A stretch of DNA of 64,000 nucleotides from an uncultured Marinifilum sp. (GCF_963677195.1 NZ_OY781918.1:2840923-2904922); one strand, 5' to 3'; positions 36,181 through 45,292 are shown, numbered from the stretch's first letter. Notes: generated by a model not told the origin, from the letters alone. Numbers and translations are program-made.

Positions 36181-37024
36181 TTTTTTCGAATTTGTAGCTT
36201 AATAGTTTGTAATACAGTTTGGCAGTAAGAAAATCTGGAGCTTTTTGTCCTTCTTGTGGTGCCAATTCCACAATATCAAAACCCACAACATTTTTAGTGC
36301 GAAATACCTTACGTAGATATTTTAAAAGAGTATACCAGTCCAATCCTCCTGGTTCAGGAGTTCCTGTTGATGGCATAATAGATGGATCAAAAACATCCAA
36401 ATCAATTGTTAGATATACATTCTCTGTCATTTTTGAGATAGAGTCGTCCATCCAATCTGATTGCTGATAAATATTGTGAGCAAAGTAGCATTTATCTTTG
36501 TTCAGGTATTTCACTTCACTAGAGTCCATACTTCTTATTCCAACTTGAATTAAATTGCATGATTGACTCGCTTCGTGCAGAGCGCATGCATGATTAAAGG
36601 GAGTTCCGTCATACTCTTTTCTTAAATCTGCATGAGCATCTAATTGCAAAACACTTAGTTCTTCATACTCTTCTTTAAAAGCACGAATCACACCAATACT
36701 AACAGAGTGCTCCCCACCAAAATAGGTGCAAAACTTATTCATTTTAAGATTTTGTTTTGCAGACTCATACACTGCTTTCACCATTGTTTCCGGAGAAGAA
36801 TTCTCTCTAATTTCAGGAAGAATATGAACACCTTTCTTGTATACTTCAGAATTGGTTTCGATGTCGTACAATTCCATATTTTCTAGAGCTTCCAAAAATG
36901 CAGGGAATGCCATATCAGCTCCTTTTCCCCAAGTACTTGTCCCATCATAGGGAATGGACTGCAAGAGTATTGCAGCATTTTCTAATGTGCAATACTTCTT
37001 CTCTATTCCAGCAAAATTTCTCAT
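36170..37024 (-). CDS. speB: Agmatinase (ureohydrolase family)
   Basis: A 284-residue manganese ureohydrolase; agmatinase splits agmatine into putrescine and urea. The metal ligands are visible in GGEHSVS (about residue 105), LQLDAHADLR (about 125) and LTIDLDVFDPS (about 205), and GTPEPGGL follows. Family members also include arginase and formiminoglutamase; the overlap by four bases with an arginine decarboxylase gene upstream makes agmatinase the best reading. It overlaps the downstream DHS-like gene as well, so three enzymes are translationally coupled. Confidence 0.92.
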   Translation of the reverse strand: MRNFAGIEKKYCTLENAAILLQSIPYDGTSTWGKGADMAFPAFLEALENMELYDIETNSEVYKKGVHILPEIRENSSPETMVKAVYESAKQNLKMNKFCTYFGGEHSVSIGVIRAFKEEYEELSVLQLDAHADLRKEYDGTPFNHACALHEASQSCNLIQVGIRSMDSSEVKYLNKDKCYFAHNIYQQSDWMDDSISKMTENVYLTIDLDVFDPSIMPSTGTPEPGGLDWYTLLKYLRKVFRTKNVVGFDIVELAPQEGQKAPDFLTAKLYYKLLSYKFEKNEK

Positions 37025-38430
37025 TCTTGTTTATATCCTAAAAGTTTAAACATTTCGTCTGCCGACTGCTCATTTCTATATACATAGTCGAAAAAATTTC
37101 CCTTCTCATCACGATCAATAATTACATGTTTAGGCGATGGAATCAAACAGTGTTTAATACCTCCATATCCGCTTATTGAATCCTGATATGCACCTGTATG
37201 AAAGAATCCAATGTATAAGGGTTCCTTTTCATCCTCAGAATAATCTGGTAACAGCACTTCTTGATTTAAATCTTCAGAATTGTAATAATCCGAATGATCA
37301 CAACTGATTCCTCCAATATTTACACGCTTGTATTCGTTATTCCACTTATTAATTGGCAGAAGAATAAACTTTTCGTGTATCGACCACGCATCAGGTATGG
37401 TGTTCATTAAACTATTGTCAATGATATACCAAGATTCGGTGTCGTTTTGCTGTTTTTGTTCCAATACTTTAAAAATAATAGCTCCACTCTCTCCAACTGT
37501 ATATTTTCCAAATTCTGTATAAATATCTGGTTCTGGTATATTTTCATTGACACATGCATCCTTAATGTTTGATACAATTTCATTGATCATATACTCATAA
37601 TTATATTCGAATCCCAAGTGGTTTTTAATTGGAAATCCACCACCTAGGTTAAATGAATTCAACGATTCGCACTCTTTTTTTAACTCTGTATATACTTTAA
37701 GTGCTTTCTGAAATTCTCCCCAATAATACAAGCTGTCTTTAATGCCAGAATCCACAAAAAAGTGGAGCATTTTTAACTCGAATTTTGGGTTGTTCTTAAT
37801 TCTATTCTGGAAAAAATCCATGATTTCTACATCCCGAATTCCCAATCGAGAGGTGTGATATGCAGATTGTGGCTCTTCATTAATAGCCATTCTGATACCA
37901 ATTTGGATTTTGTCATTGCTTGTAATTTGCTCCAGACGATTAAGCTCATGAACACTATCGAAAATAATAACAGTGTTTTTGAAACCACATTTTTGCAACT
38001 TGAGTATTTTCTTCAAATACTCATCAGTTTTATAGCCATTGTGAACGATAACTCTATCCAAATCAATCTTATTTTCTTTATATAGATTAAGAATCAGATC
38101 GATGTCAAAAGATGAAGATGTTTCAAGGTTGACATTGTGTTTTAGAGCTTCTCCAATTACATGAGCAAAGTGATTACACTTCGTGCAATAGCAATAATGA
38201 TACCTTCCTTTGTATCCATTCTTTTTTATTGCACGATTAAACAAGTTACGTGCTCTTTTGATTTGGTCTCCAATCTTTGGTAAGTAAAAAAAGCGAAATG
38301 GAGTACCATATTTTTCGATCAGATATTTCAAGGATATCCCTTGAAAAGTTAGAGATCCATCTCTTAAGTCAAATCCTTCCTGAGGAAAGTAATAGCTCTG
38401 ATCTATTAAATCAAAATAAGTGTTTTTCAT
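37021..38430 (-). CDS. speA: Arginine decarboxylase (short Bacteroidota type, fold III)
   Basis: A 469-residue PLP enzyme of the alanine-racemase-like fold. The PLP lysine is in HYCYCTKCNHF (about residue 85), the phosphate loop in FNLGGGFPI (about 255), and the C-terminal catalytic region contains GFFHTGAYQDSISG. It is shorter than the roughly 650-residue E. coli SpeA but similar to the compact enzymes that Bacteroidota encode next to agmatinase. It is first in the operon speA-speB-DHS-like-acidic protein. Carboxynorspermidine or diaminopimelate decarboxylase are the alternatives, made less likely by the agmatinase partner. Confidence 0.85.
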   Translation of the reverse strand: MKNTYFDLIDQSYYFPQEGFDLRDGSLTFQGISLKYLIEKYGTPFRFFYLPKIGDQIKRARNLFNRAIKKNGYKGRYHYCYCTKCNHFAHVIGEALKHNVNLETSSSFDIDLILNLYKENKIDLDRVIVHNGYKTDEYLKKILKLQKCGFKNTVIIFDSVHELNRLEQITSNDKIQIGIRMAINEEPQSAYHTSRLGIRDVEIMDFFQNRIKNNPKFELKMLHFFVDSGIKDSLYYWGEFQKALKVYTELKKECESLNSFNLGGGFPIKNHLGFEYNYEYMINEIVSNIKDACVNENIPEPDIYTEFGKYTVGESGAIIFKVLEQKQQNDTESWYIIDNSLMNTIPDAWSIHEKFILLPINKWNNEYKRVNIGGISCDHSDYYNSEDLNQEVLLPDYSEDEKEPLYIGFFHTGAYQDSISGYGGIKHCLIPSPKHVIIDRDEKGNFFDYVYRNEQSADEMFKLLGYKQE

Positions 38431-39036
38431 TTATAAAACCATAAAAAATAAATATTGTTTAAAATTTAATTTATTTGCAAATAAAAACATTTATTTGATT
38501 ATTTCATCATGCAAAAATAAAAAAAATACAAGCTTTTAAAGCTTGCCTTATGTTCTGATTTGTAGTATTATACGTTTCATGTATGATATTGTTAATAATT
38601 TGTCATAACTATAAATTTATAAATATAAATTGAACACATTAAAATTCAATGAGTTTAAAAGAATAATTAATAATTATATGTTATATATAGTTTTTTTTAA
38701 AAACCTTGTTAAAATTTAGTTAATTTATCTTTGTCTAAACTCGAAATATCATTTAAATTTATTACTAATATAACGCTCAAAATCCAACGGATTATTTAAT
38801 TTTTATTGCAGTAATGTCTAAAAATATTTTAAGTATAATGAGATATGGTTAGATGTTTTAGTAGTTAGTTATATTTGTAAGCGATATTGAGCATGACAAG
38901 CTTTGTTATAAAATGAGATTAAAAGCTTATGTGATGGATATTAGGTATTAATTTGCTTTTAAGAGTGAATTAACAGAAAGAGTTATCCATGAGCTTTTGA
39001 AAGAAGGATTTATTTCTAACAAAAATTCAATTTAGT
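38431..39036. other. Long AT-rich divergent intergenic region
   Basis: About 600 bases between speA (leftward) and the amidotransferase gene (rightward). It contains the palindrome CAAGCTTTTAAAGCTTG (38529-38545) and a frame fragment at its right end (KSELTERVIHELLKEGF) without a start. Promoters for both genes must lie here but no clear -33/-7 pair is seen. Nothing else is recognisable. Confidence 0.5.
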
Positions 39037-39618
39037 ATGTTATTAATCATTGATAATCAAAGTGCATTTATTAAAAAGTTTAAACGAAATTTCTTGGCTG
39101 AAATGGATTTTGAAACCATTTTTTTTGATCACAATCAACCATTAAATTTACCTGATAATGCAAATATTCAAGGAATTATTCTTTCTGGAGGCAAGGGCAA
39201 TCCTTATGAACCATTAAACCTAACAGCTAATTTTGTGGCAATGCTTAATTTTAAGGTTCCTGTATTAGGTTTGTGCTTGGGGCATGAAATTATTGCAGTT
39301 GCAAATCGCGGAAGGATTAAGAAGTTAAAGGCCTACAATAACAAAAAAGAGATAGTTCGAATTACGAATAAGAAGGATCCAATATTCGAATCTATTGAAC
39401 TTGATGCGATTCCACTAATTAAGAAACATGGTTGGCGTGTATCTCAACTGCCTCCTAATTTTGTTTCGTTGGGTGAAAGTGATACTTGCACCAATGAAAT
39501 TATCCGACATAAATCAGAACCAATTTATGGATTTCAATCGCATCCAGAAGTATCTGGAGAGGTAGGCATTCAATTAATGATTAATTTTTTAAAAATGTGC
39601 GGTCTTAGCTGTGAATAA
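39037..39618 (+). CDS. Class I glutamine amidotransferase-like protein
   Basis: A 193-residue stand-alone GATase1 domain. The catalytic triad is visible: Cys in LGLCLGHE (about residue 79) and His-Glu in QSHPEVSG (about 170); the oxyanion loop is ILSGGKGNP. It resembles the glutaminase half of GMP synthase, but also of other amidotransferases. No synthetase partner is adjacent; it converges on an ATP-grasp gene. It could feed ammonia to a synthetase or hydrolyse a gamma-glutamyl conjugate as PuuD-type enzymes do. Substrate is unknown. Confidence 0.85.
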   Translation: MLLIIDNQSAFIKKFKRNFLAEMDFETIFFDHNQPLNLPDNANIQGIILSGGKGNPYEPLNLTANFVAMLNFKVPVLGLCLGHEIIAVANRGRIKKLKAYNNKKEIVRITNKKDPIFESIELDAIPLIKKHGWRVSQLPPNFVSLGESDTCTNEIIRHKSEPIYGFQSHPEVSGEVGIQLMINFLKMCGLSCE

Positions 39619-39625
39619 AGACCGC
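39599..39625. terminator. Hairpin shared by two converging genes
   Basis: The perfect stem GCGGTCTT / AAGACCGC spans the stop of the amidotransferase gene. On the - strand it is followed by CACATTTTT, so it probably terminates the ATP-grasp gene; on the + strand no T-run follows. Confidence 0.6.
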
Positions 39626-39637
39626 ACTAATCAGAAA

Positions 39638-41803
39638 TTAAATTTCAAATTTTTTATTGTAGAGTTCGTATATGGTCATTGCAAGAAGTAATGATCTTTC
39701 CGAAATGCTATGTGTATATATAAATTCGGAGTGTTTTGGATTAATCTGTCCCGTTGGCCCAAAACCATCAATTAGATACATTCTTGAATCAATTGAGCAA
39801 ATATCTGAAGAATCCCAACGGTGTTCTTTTTCAACTCTAATATCCAAATTCTTCGCAATAGGTTTAATGAATTCAAAGAGTTGATCCGTTTTTACATTCT
39901 CCTCTAAAGGAGGTCGCATGATTCCACCTTCCATTTGTAATTTAGCAATCTTATTCAGTTTTCTTGAAGGAACAGCTTTCTTAATGTTCTCATCAAGTTT
40001 TTTAAACTGATAAATTTGATTAAATCTAATATTTAATTTGACCGATCCGTTGCAGTATGACTGCATGATATTTGAATTTAAATTCATTTCCTGTGGAGCG
40101 ATCACCAGGCTATCATCATCAACAGATAAGTCACACCATGTTTGAATCATTTTGGTAAAGGCACTAGCAGCATTTGCCACCTTTTCGGAGTTTTTCCCAG
40201 CTAATAGATTCATTTGACATGAATATTTAGCCGATCCACTTCTTGATGTTGTTAAACTACCATTAGAATTACCTCCATGCAAACCAATTACAACTTTTGA
40301 TTTAGCGGCCTTTTCTTTTACGATATTTTTTGAAAATTTGCCAAAAATGGAATTGTCTGCCGTTAAGAGTATTCCAATTTTATAATTTTTAAGATTTCTG
40401 GAATATTTTAATGCCTGCAAAGCTGCCATAGCGATAACTATACCACCTTTATGTTCCCAAACTCCTGTACCATAAATCTTCTGATCATGTTCACCATAGG
40501 AATCATGATTAGAAAGAGCAGTTGAGTTATCTAAAACACCCAAAAGAAGAACATCATATTCATTATCATATGAATTTGTGAAAAATAGATGATTCCCAAC
40601 CTCAACTTGAGGGAAATTTTCTTGTACAAATCCCAGAGTGGCAAATTGACCTTTTAAATAATTGCCGAGTTGATTTACTCCATCAATATCTCTAACATGA
40701 GAGTTCATGTTTACAATTTTCTGAAGCATTTTTAAATGTTGCGGCTGTCTACCTCTCAAAAATCCTCTTATTCTTGTATGAAGTAAAGGTTTTTTTGGTT
40801 TTTGACTTGATTGGTTCAAAATGCTTCCTGAAAAATACCTCACCGAAGCAACATCAAGCATCTTGTTAACCAAGTCTTCATATTCATAGCCGGAAACTTT
40901 TGCAGCAGCTGGATACGAACCCGTAAATCCCAAGCTGGCCATCGAGTTAATTTCTAATAGATAGATATTGTTATTTTCATCCATTCTAATGTCAACTCTT
41001 GCAAAATCCCTTAACTGAAGAGCTTTAAAAGCTTCAATACTCTGTCGCACCATATTTTCGGCAAGCTCCTTTGGTAAATCTGCTGGGCAAATTTTCCTTT
41101 TTGGAGCTTCCTTTTTATCTGTTACTGTTTGAATTGCATCAGGATCGTTGTTCAAATCTATTTCCAGAATAGGAAATGTCTCAACAGGTTCATTTCCCAA
41201 AATTCCAACGCAAAATTCTCTTCCTCTAATAAATTGTTCCGCCAGTGCCTGTTGTTGGAATTCTTTTACAATAAAGTTCACCGATTCTCTAAGGTCTTCT
41301 TCATTGTATACAACTTTTAATCCAAACGAGACACTTTCCATTTTTGGTTTCACAATTACTGGAAACTTGACATTACTCATGTCATCCTTGGCACTATTAA
41401 ACACCCAGAAATCTGGAGTTGAAATGCCATGCTTTTGCCACATAATTTTGGTAATAACCTTATCAAGTGCCAATGCATGTCCTGAAGGTGATGAGCCTAC
41501 ATATGGTATTCCCAGCATTTCTAGCATGGACGGAATATGCGTATAACGGCTTTCTCCCTGAATACCGTATGCCATGTTGAAAACCATTCCCATTTGTTCA
41601 CCATCAACAACTTTGGGCATAAAATTTTGTAGTCTTTCGACAACATGCATATTGCCATCTATCACTGTAACGTTATGCCCTCCTTTTTCAAGAGCATTAA
41701 CAACTTTTTGCACGGTGGCCGGGGAGTAAACCTCTTTGTTTTGCATACCAAAAATATTGATAACTCCCTCAAAATCTTTGTTGTAAATTATTGCAACTTT
41801 CAT
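39638..41803 (-). CDS. ATP-grasp ligase / M20-peptidase-like fusion protein
   Basis: A 721-residue two-part protein. Residues about 1-335 form a D-Ala-D-Ala-ligase-like ATP-grasp domain: PYVGSSPSGHALALDKVITK, FPVIVKPKMESVSFGLKVV, EQFIRGREFCVGILGN and DFARVDIRMDENNNIYLLEI with the Mg-binding LEINSMASLG. Residues about 345-721 have the M20/M28 metallopeptidase layout, but the metal motif positions are changed: GVLD for GHxD, WEHKGG for DMKGG, and TADNS for the catalytic T-x-D-E-E. The late GPTGQINPKHSEF with its His is kept. So ligation may be active while the peptidase half is likely a binding or scaffold domain. It lies between the amidotransferase and an MscS gene. Confidence 0.82.
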   Translation of the reverse strand: MKVAIIYNKDFEGVINIFGMQNKEVYSPATVQKVVNALEKGGHNVTVIDGNMHVVERLQNFMPKVVDGEQMGMVFNMAYGIQGESRYTHIPSMLEMLGIPYVGSSPSGHALALDKVITKIMWQKHGISTPDFWVFNSAKDDMSNVKFPVIVKPKMESVSFGLKVVYNEEDLRESVNFIVKEFQQQALAEQFIRGREFCVGILGNEPVETFPILEIDLNNDPDAIQTVTDKKEAPKRKICPADLPKELAENMVRQSIEAFKALQLRDFARVDIRMDENNNIYLLEINSMASLGFTGSYPAAAKVSGYEYEDLVNKMLDVASVRYFSGSILNQSSQKPKKPLLHTRIRGFLRGRQPQHLKMLQKIVNMNSHVRDIDGVNQLGNYLKGQFATLGFVQENFPQVEVGNHLFFTNSYDNEYDVLLLGVLDNSTALSNHDSYGEHDQKIYGTGVWEHKGGIVIAMAALQALKYSRNLKNYKIGILLTADNSIFGKFSKNIVKEKAAKSKVVIGLHGGNSNGSLTTSRSGSAKYSCQMNLLAGKNSEKVANAASAFTKMIQTWCDLSVDDDSLVIAPQEMNLNSNIMQSYCNGSVKLNIRFNQIYQFKKLDENIKKAVPSRKLNKIAKLQMEGGIMRPPLEENVKTDQLFEFIKPIAKNLDIRVEKEHRWDSSDICSIDSRMYLIDGFGPTGQINPKHSEFIYTHSISERSLLLAMTIYELYNKKFEI

Positions 41804-41877
41804 TGGTATAATATATTAATAGAACCTCGCAATGTAATAATTATTCCATTTTAAAAAACTTTTCCGGAATCTATTTA

Positions 41878-42750
41878 CTACTCTTTTTTTGAGTCTTTTC
41901 TCAGGTAGAGTGTTTGATGTGGAAACGGAATTTCGATATCATTTTCATCAAAGCTTTCTTTTATGGATTTAAGTAAATCACACTTCATAACGAATGCTTT
42001 ACCATTGTTTTCAGCCCAAACATATGCTCTTAAAACCACGCTTGAATCAGCCAATTGAATTATACGTATTACTACTTTATCAACACCTTCTTCAATTTCT
42101 GTTTCTGACCTGGTATCAATTAGGTTTGGATGTTTTTCTGCTTCTGTACGCATAATCGAAATTGCCGCATCAATAGATGAAAAATAACTTATGCCAATTT
42201 CGATAAATGCACATACTTTTGGGTCAGCAATTGATGAGTTAAGAATAGTTTCAGAACTAATTACAGAATTTGGGATTATGACTCTTCTGTTTTCGGGGTT
42301 TTTTATGACGGTATGCCTAAGAGTTATGTCTTCAACCGTACCAAAATGTAAATCTCCAATTTTTATATAATCACCTACTCTAAATGGTTTAAAAATCACT
42401 ACGAAAATACCACTTACGATATTTGAAAAAGCCTGCTGTGATGCAAAACCTACTATCGCCGCAAGAATACCAGCACTTGCCAATAAACTCACTCCAATAC
42501 TTTTAAGTTCTGGAATGGAGTAAAATACAACAATGATTACAATGATAAATATTAGAAAACTTACTGCATTTTTTAAAAAGTTATAGTTGGTAGGATCAGC
42601 ATTTAATTTTTTTGCAGAACGTAAAACCATACGATGCATAAAAAAACGTATCACTTTGGAGGCAATAAAACCAATTACTATGGCAAAGGCCACAAACAGA
42701 ACTTTATAACCAACACCTAAATCTTTTAAAATACTTTCTATTGCAGCCAT
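41878..42750 (-). CDS. MscS-family mechanosensitive channel (paralog)
   Basis: A 290-residue channel with three membrane helices, pore helix GILAAIVGFASQQAFSNIVSG, beta domain FKPFRVGDYIKIGDLHFG and RRVIIPNSVISSETILN, and C-terminal domain ending IEIPFPHQTLYLRKD. Over most of its length it is nearly the same as the MscS protein near 26.6 kb, so the two are recent paralogs. The most variable part is the cytoplasmic domain around residues 185-230, where gating or selectivity may differ. Confidence 0.92.
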   Translation of the reverse strand: MAAIESILKDLGVGYKVLFVAFAIVIGFIASKVIRFFMHRMVLRSAKKLNADPTNYNFLKNAVSFLIFIIVIIVVFYSIPELKSIGVSLLASAGILAAIVGFASQQAFSNIVSGIFVVIFKPFRVGDYIKIGDLHFGTVEDITLRHTVIKNPENRRVIIPNSVISSETILNSSIADPKVCAFIEIGISYFSSIDAAISIMRTEAEKHPNLIDTRSETEIEEGVDKVVIRIIQLADSSVVLRAYVWAENNGKAFVMKCDLLKSIKESFDENDIEIPFPHQTLYLRKDSKKE

Positions 42751-42951
42751 CTGAAATAAGTAATATTGCGTAAATTTATCTGATAGAATTAAAATTAAAT
42801 ATAGTACAATTTACAACTGTTTGCATGATGAGAAATAAAAAAGTCAAAAGAAATTCCACCAAGAAAGGAATGTCTCCAGGAACGCTAATGCATGTTGGTA
42901 AACAGCGTGTTAACAAAGCATCAATTCAAGTTGTAAAGTATAATGATAATA

Positions 42952-43994
42952 ATGCGAATCCAGAGTTAAAAAACAATAAAAAAAGTTTGTTAAATCCTTG
43001 ATTATCAGTGGAGTACATTTGTTTAAATCCTTGAAAATCAGTATCTTGAGGTCAGTTTCGAAGTGACAATTAGATATGATTTCCAAGGATAAAGACGACA
43101 AGTTAATAAGAATTTACTTTTTGGTTTGCGAAAAGTTTGAAGAACTTCAATTTTATTGTGAAAGATTCAGTAATAACAGTAAACCTGAATTTACCGATCA
43201 AGAAATTATGACCATTTATTTATACTGTATGCACTATGAAGAGCATATAAAAGTAAAACAAATTCACCGTTTTGCTTCTGACTGGTTGAGATCATGGTTT
43301 CCAAAGTTAGTAGGCTATAAAGCCTTTAATAACAGACTTAATAAACTAAGTGGAGCTTTTGCCCGGTTAGTTGAAATACTTTTGTCAGACTATCAGCCGG
43401 AAGATTGTTGTCTGGATCAAAGTTTATTGGACTCAATGCCAATTATTACCTGTTCAGGCAAACGTTCTGGAAAAGTTGCAACAGAAATAACAGATAAAGG
43501 ATTCTGCTCGACAAAAGGTATTTATTATTATGGTATGAAACTGCATTTATTGGGTTTCAGACGTATTGGTAAATTGCCACATCCTGAGCAAATACTATTT
43601 ACTCCTGCTTCTGTTAATGATGTTAATGTTTTTAAAGAAGCATGGTCAGGTATTGAGAACAGAACATTTTTTGGCGATAAAATATACTTTATTAATGAGC
43701 TTAACCAGAATATGTTGAAACATCAAAACTCTCAGACTCTTGCTCCAATCAAAGGGGTAAAAGGAATGCCAGATATAATAAAACAGAGAATTAAAGCTGC
43801 TGATGATTTATTCTCAACGGCAGTATCCAGAATTAGGCAACCTGTTGAGGCAATATTCAATTGGTTAATTGAAAAAACAGATATTCAAAAAGCTAGTAAA
43901 GTCAGATCTACAAAAGGATTAATGATACATACTTTTGGCAGGTTAGCTGCTGCTTTCATTGCATTAGCACTTTAGATCAACTCTGGATTCGCAT
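42952..43994 (+). mobile_element. IS982-family insertion sequence
   Basis: A complete 1043-bp element. The ends are perfect 16-base inverted repeats, ATGCGAATCCAGAGTT (42952-42967) and its reverse complement (43979-43994). They are flanked by the direct repeat TAATA (42947-42951 and 43995-43999); because the region is AT-rich the exact border could shift by one or two bases. The inside carries one transposase gene, and upstream of it two copies of TTAAATCCTTGAnnATCAGT (42990-43009 and 43022-43041), which may be promoter or transposase-binding repeats. It interrupts corA. Confidence 0.9.
43076..43975 (+). CDS. IS982-family DDE transposase
   Basis: A 299-residue transposase that cuts and moves its own element. 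The family build is visible: an N-terminal helical domain (FTDQEIMTIYLYCMHYEEHI), first catalytic Asp in CLDQSLLDSMPI (about residue 118), second in FFGDKIYF (about 202), and Glu in RQPVEAIFNWL (about 262). Full length and without stops, so the copy is probably active or only recently inserted. Its stop codon lies four bases before the right inverted repeat. Confidence 0.93.
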   Translation: MISKDKDDKLIRIYFLVCEKFEELQFYCERFSNNSKPEFTDQEIMTIYLYCMHYEEHIKVKQIHRFASDWLRSWFPKLVGYKAFNNRLNKLSGAFARLVEILLSDYQPEDCCLDQSLLDSMPIITCSGKRSGKVATEITDKGFCSTKGIYYYGMKLHLLGFRRIGKLPHPEQILFTPASVNDVNVFKEAWSGIENRTFFGDKIYFINELNQNMLKHQNSQTLAPIKGVKGMPDIIKQRIKAADDLFSTAVSRIRQPVEAIFNWLIEKTDIQKASKVRSTKGLMIHTFGRLAAAFIALAL

Positions 43995-45035
43995 TAATAA
44001 TATTCAATTAGAGGAATTTGTTAATGATCTTTCCAATATTGATTTTCCAAAACCGTCCAATGAACATGTCACCTGGATTAACTTTAAGGGCATTGATATT
44101 CCTGCCTTGGAGAATCTTGGCAAACAGTTCAATATACACGATTTGGTTTTGGAAGATATTCTTAACAATTCTTTAAGACCTAAATTTGAAGATTTCGAAG
44201 ATTACTATTTCCTATCAATAAAAATGGTATTGACTGAGAGAGTTGAATTAACATATGGTTCTGTTCCTGTTCATTTTATTCTTGGTGAAAGGTATATACT
44301 GTCCTTTGTTGATTTTGAAGAGCCAATTTTTGATACTGCATTATTTAGGCTAAGAAATCAACCTAAAAAAATAAGAAGCAAAGGACCGGACTATCTTCTT
44401 TTTGCATTAGCAGATGTGGTGATTGACAACTATTTCGAGCTAATCGAAACAGGGAATGATAAATTGGAGAAGCTTGATGATGATATATCAAATCCTTCAA
44501 GTGAGGATATACCAAATGCGATCCGAGAATATAAACGAGTGTTGCTAAGAGCTCGAAGGGGAATTACACCTGTGAAAGAGGCTTATGCTATACTTGTGAA
44601 CGAAGACCTTCATTTGGTAAAAGAAGAGAATGTTAAATACTTTAGAGATACAAAAGACCACATTCTTTTTATCGTTGATCAGTTGGATTTTTTAAGAGAT
44701 AACTTATCGGCCATTAATGATTCTTATCAATCGATTCAGGATAATCAGCTGAATCAGGTGATGAAACTATTGACATTAATAGCAACTATATTTATACCAT
44801 TAACATTCTTGGCTGGTATATATGGAATGAATTTCTCTAATATGCCAGAGCTTAATTATAAATATGGTTATTATACCTTATTGGGAGTTATGATTTTACT
44901 TGCTATTATTATGATATTATGGTTTAAGAAAAAAAGATGGATGTGAATTTAAAAATGAGAAGTCTTTTTTTTTGAGTTCTGTTAATATGCTAAAGCTTTA
45001 GAAATCCTAGTATGTGTTTTGATAACATACTAAAT

Positions 45036-45101
45036 TACTTAAGAAAATAAGAATTGTGTAAAAAAAAATCGCCACCGGATGAAGGGTGGCGATCTCTTAA
45101 C
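45036..45101. repeat. Dispersed terminator-bearing repeat, copy 2
   Basis: Nearly identical to 28245-28308, including the TAAGAATTGT lead-in and the CGCCACC hairpin. Here it forms the end of the tRNA-Arg unit. Just left of it is a TAGTATGT / ACATACTA hairpin (45008-45032). Confidence 0.75.
45061..45092 (-). terminator. Terminator of the downstream tRNA-Arg gene
   Basis: On the - strand the stem TCGCCACC / GGTGGCGA with an 8-base loop is followed by at least eight T. It lies about 50 bases past the 3' end of the tRNA. Confidence 0.85.
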
Positions 45102-45144
45102 TCAGAGGGTGGAAGCCCCTTTAATCTAAGCAAGTTTTTAAAAG

Positions 45145-45218
45145 TGAACACGGAGGGAGTCGAACCCCCAACCTCCACGGCCGTAACGTGGTGCACTATC
45201 CAGTTATGCTACGCGTCC
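45145..45218 (-). tRNA. tRNA-Arg (anticodon ACG)
   Basis: 74 bases fold into a cloverleaf: acceptor GGACGCG paired with CGTGTTC, anticodon stem CCACG/CGTGG with loop TTACGGC (anticodon ACG, reading CGN codons after A-to-I editing), and T-loop TTCGACT. Discriminator base is A and the CCA end is not encoded. Confidence 0.95.
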
Positions 45219-45262
45219 ATTATTTTTAATTTTATTGATATTTCGATTTAAACATCGAAAGT

Positions 45263-45292
45263 AAAAAATCGCCACCGGATGAAGGGTGGCGA
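45263..45292 (-). terminator. Terminator of the upstream tRNA-Arg gene
   Basis: The same TCGCCACC / GGTGGCGA hairpin as in the neighbouring unit, followed on the - strand by six T. It separates the two tRNA copies, so each may be a separate transcription unit or a read-through product. Confidence 0.8.

Larger units (their letters stand above)
42825..44946 (+). pseudogene. corA: corA magnesium/cobalt transporter gene disrupted by an IS element
   Basis: The left part encodes MMRNKKVKRNSTKKGMSPG and then TLMHVGKQRVNKASIQVVKY, the usual CorA N-terminus of this phylum. After the insertion the frame resumes one base shifted with IQLEEFVNDLSNIDF, VTWINFKGID, and the full CorA core: VLEDILNNSLRPKFEDFEDY, a long stalk helix, two C-terminal membrane helices and the signature YGMN. 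Removing the element and one target copy restores the frame (YNDNNIQLEEF) and gives a 357-residue protein, the normal CorA length. A TTG at 44107 could start a shortened 279-residue product, but it would lack the N-terminal domain. The gene should be inactive. Confidence 0.92.

Noticed and set aside
38930..39034. Open fragment encoding KSELTERVIHELLKEGFISN before the amidotransferase gene
   Set aside because: It begins after a stop and has no usable start codon; too short to assign. It may be a gene remnant but nothing supports this beyond the readable frame.
44107..44946. Independent short CorA-like gene from a TTG start
   Set aside because: Sequence homologous to CorA continues upstream of the TTG to the IS border and resumes beyond the element, so this is the 3' part of a disrupted gene.
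44990..45001. Palindrome CTAAAGCTTTAG downstream of corA
   Set aside because: A 12-base AT-rich palindrome is expected by chance, and there is no T-run or gene context to give it a role.
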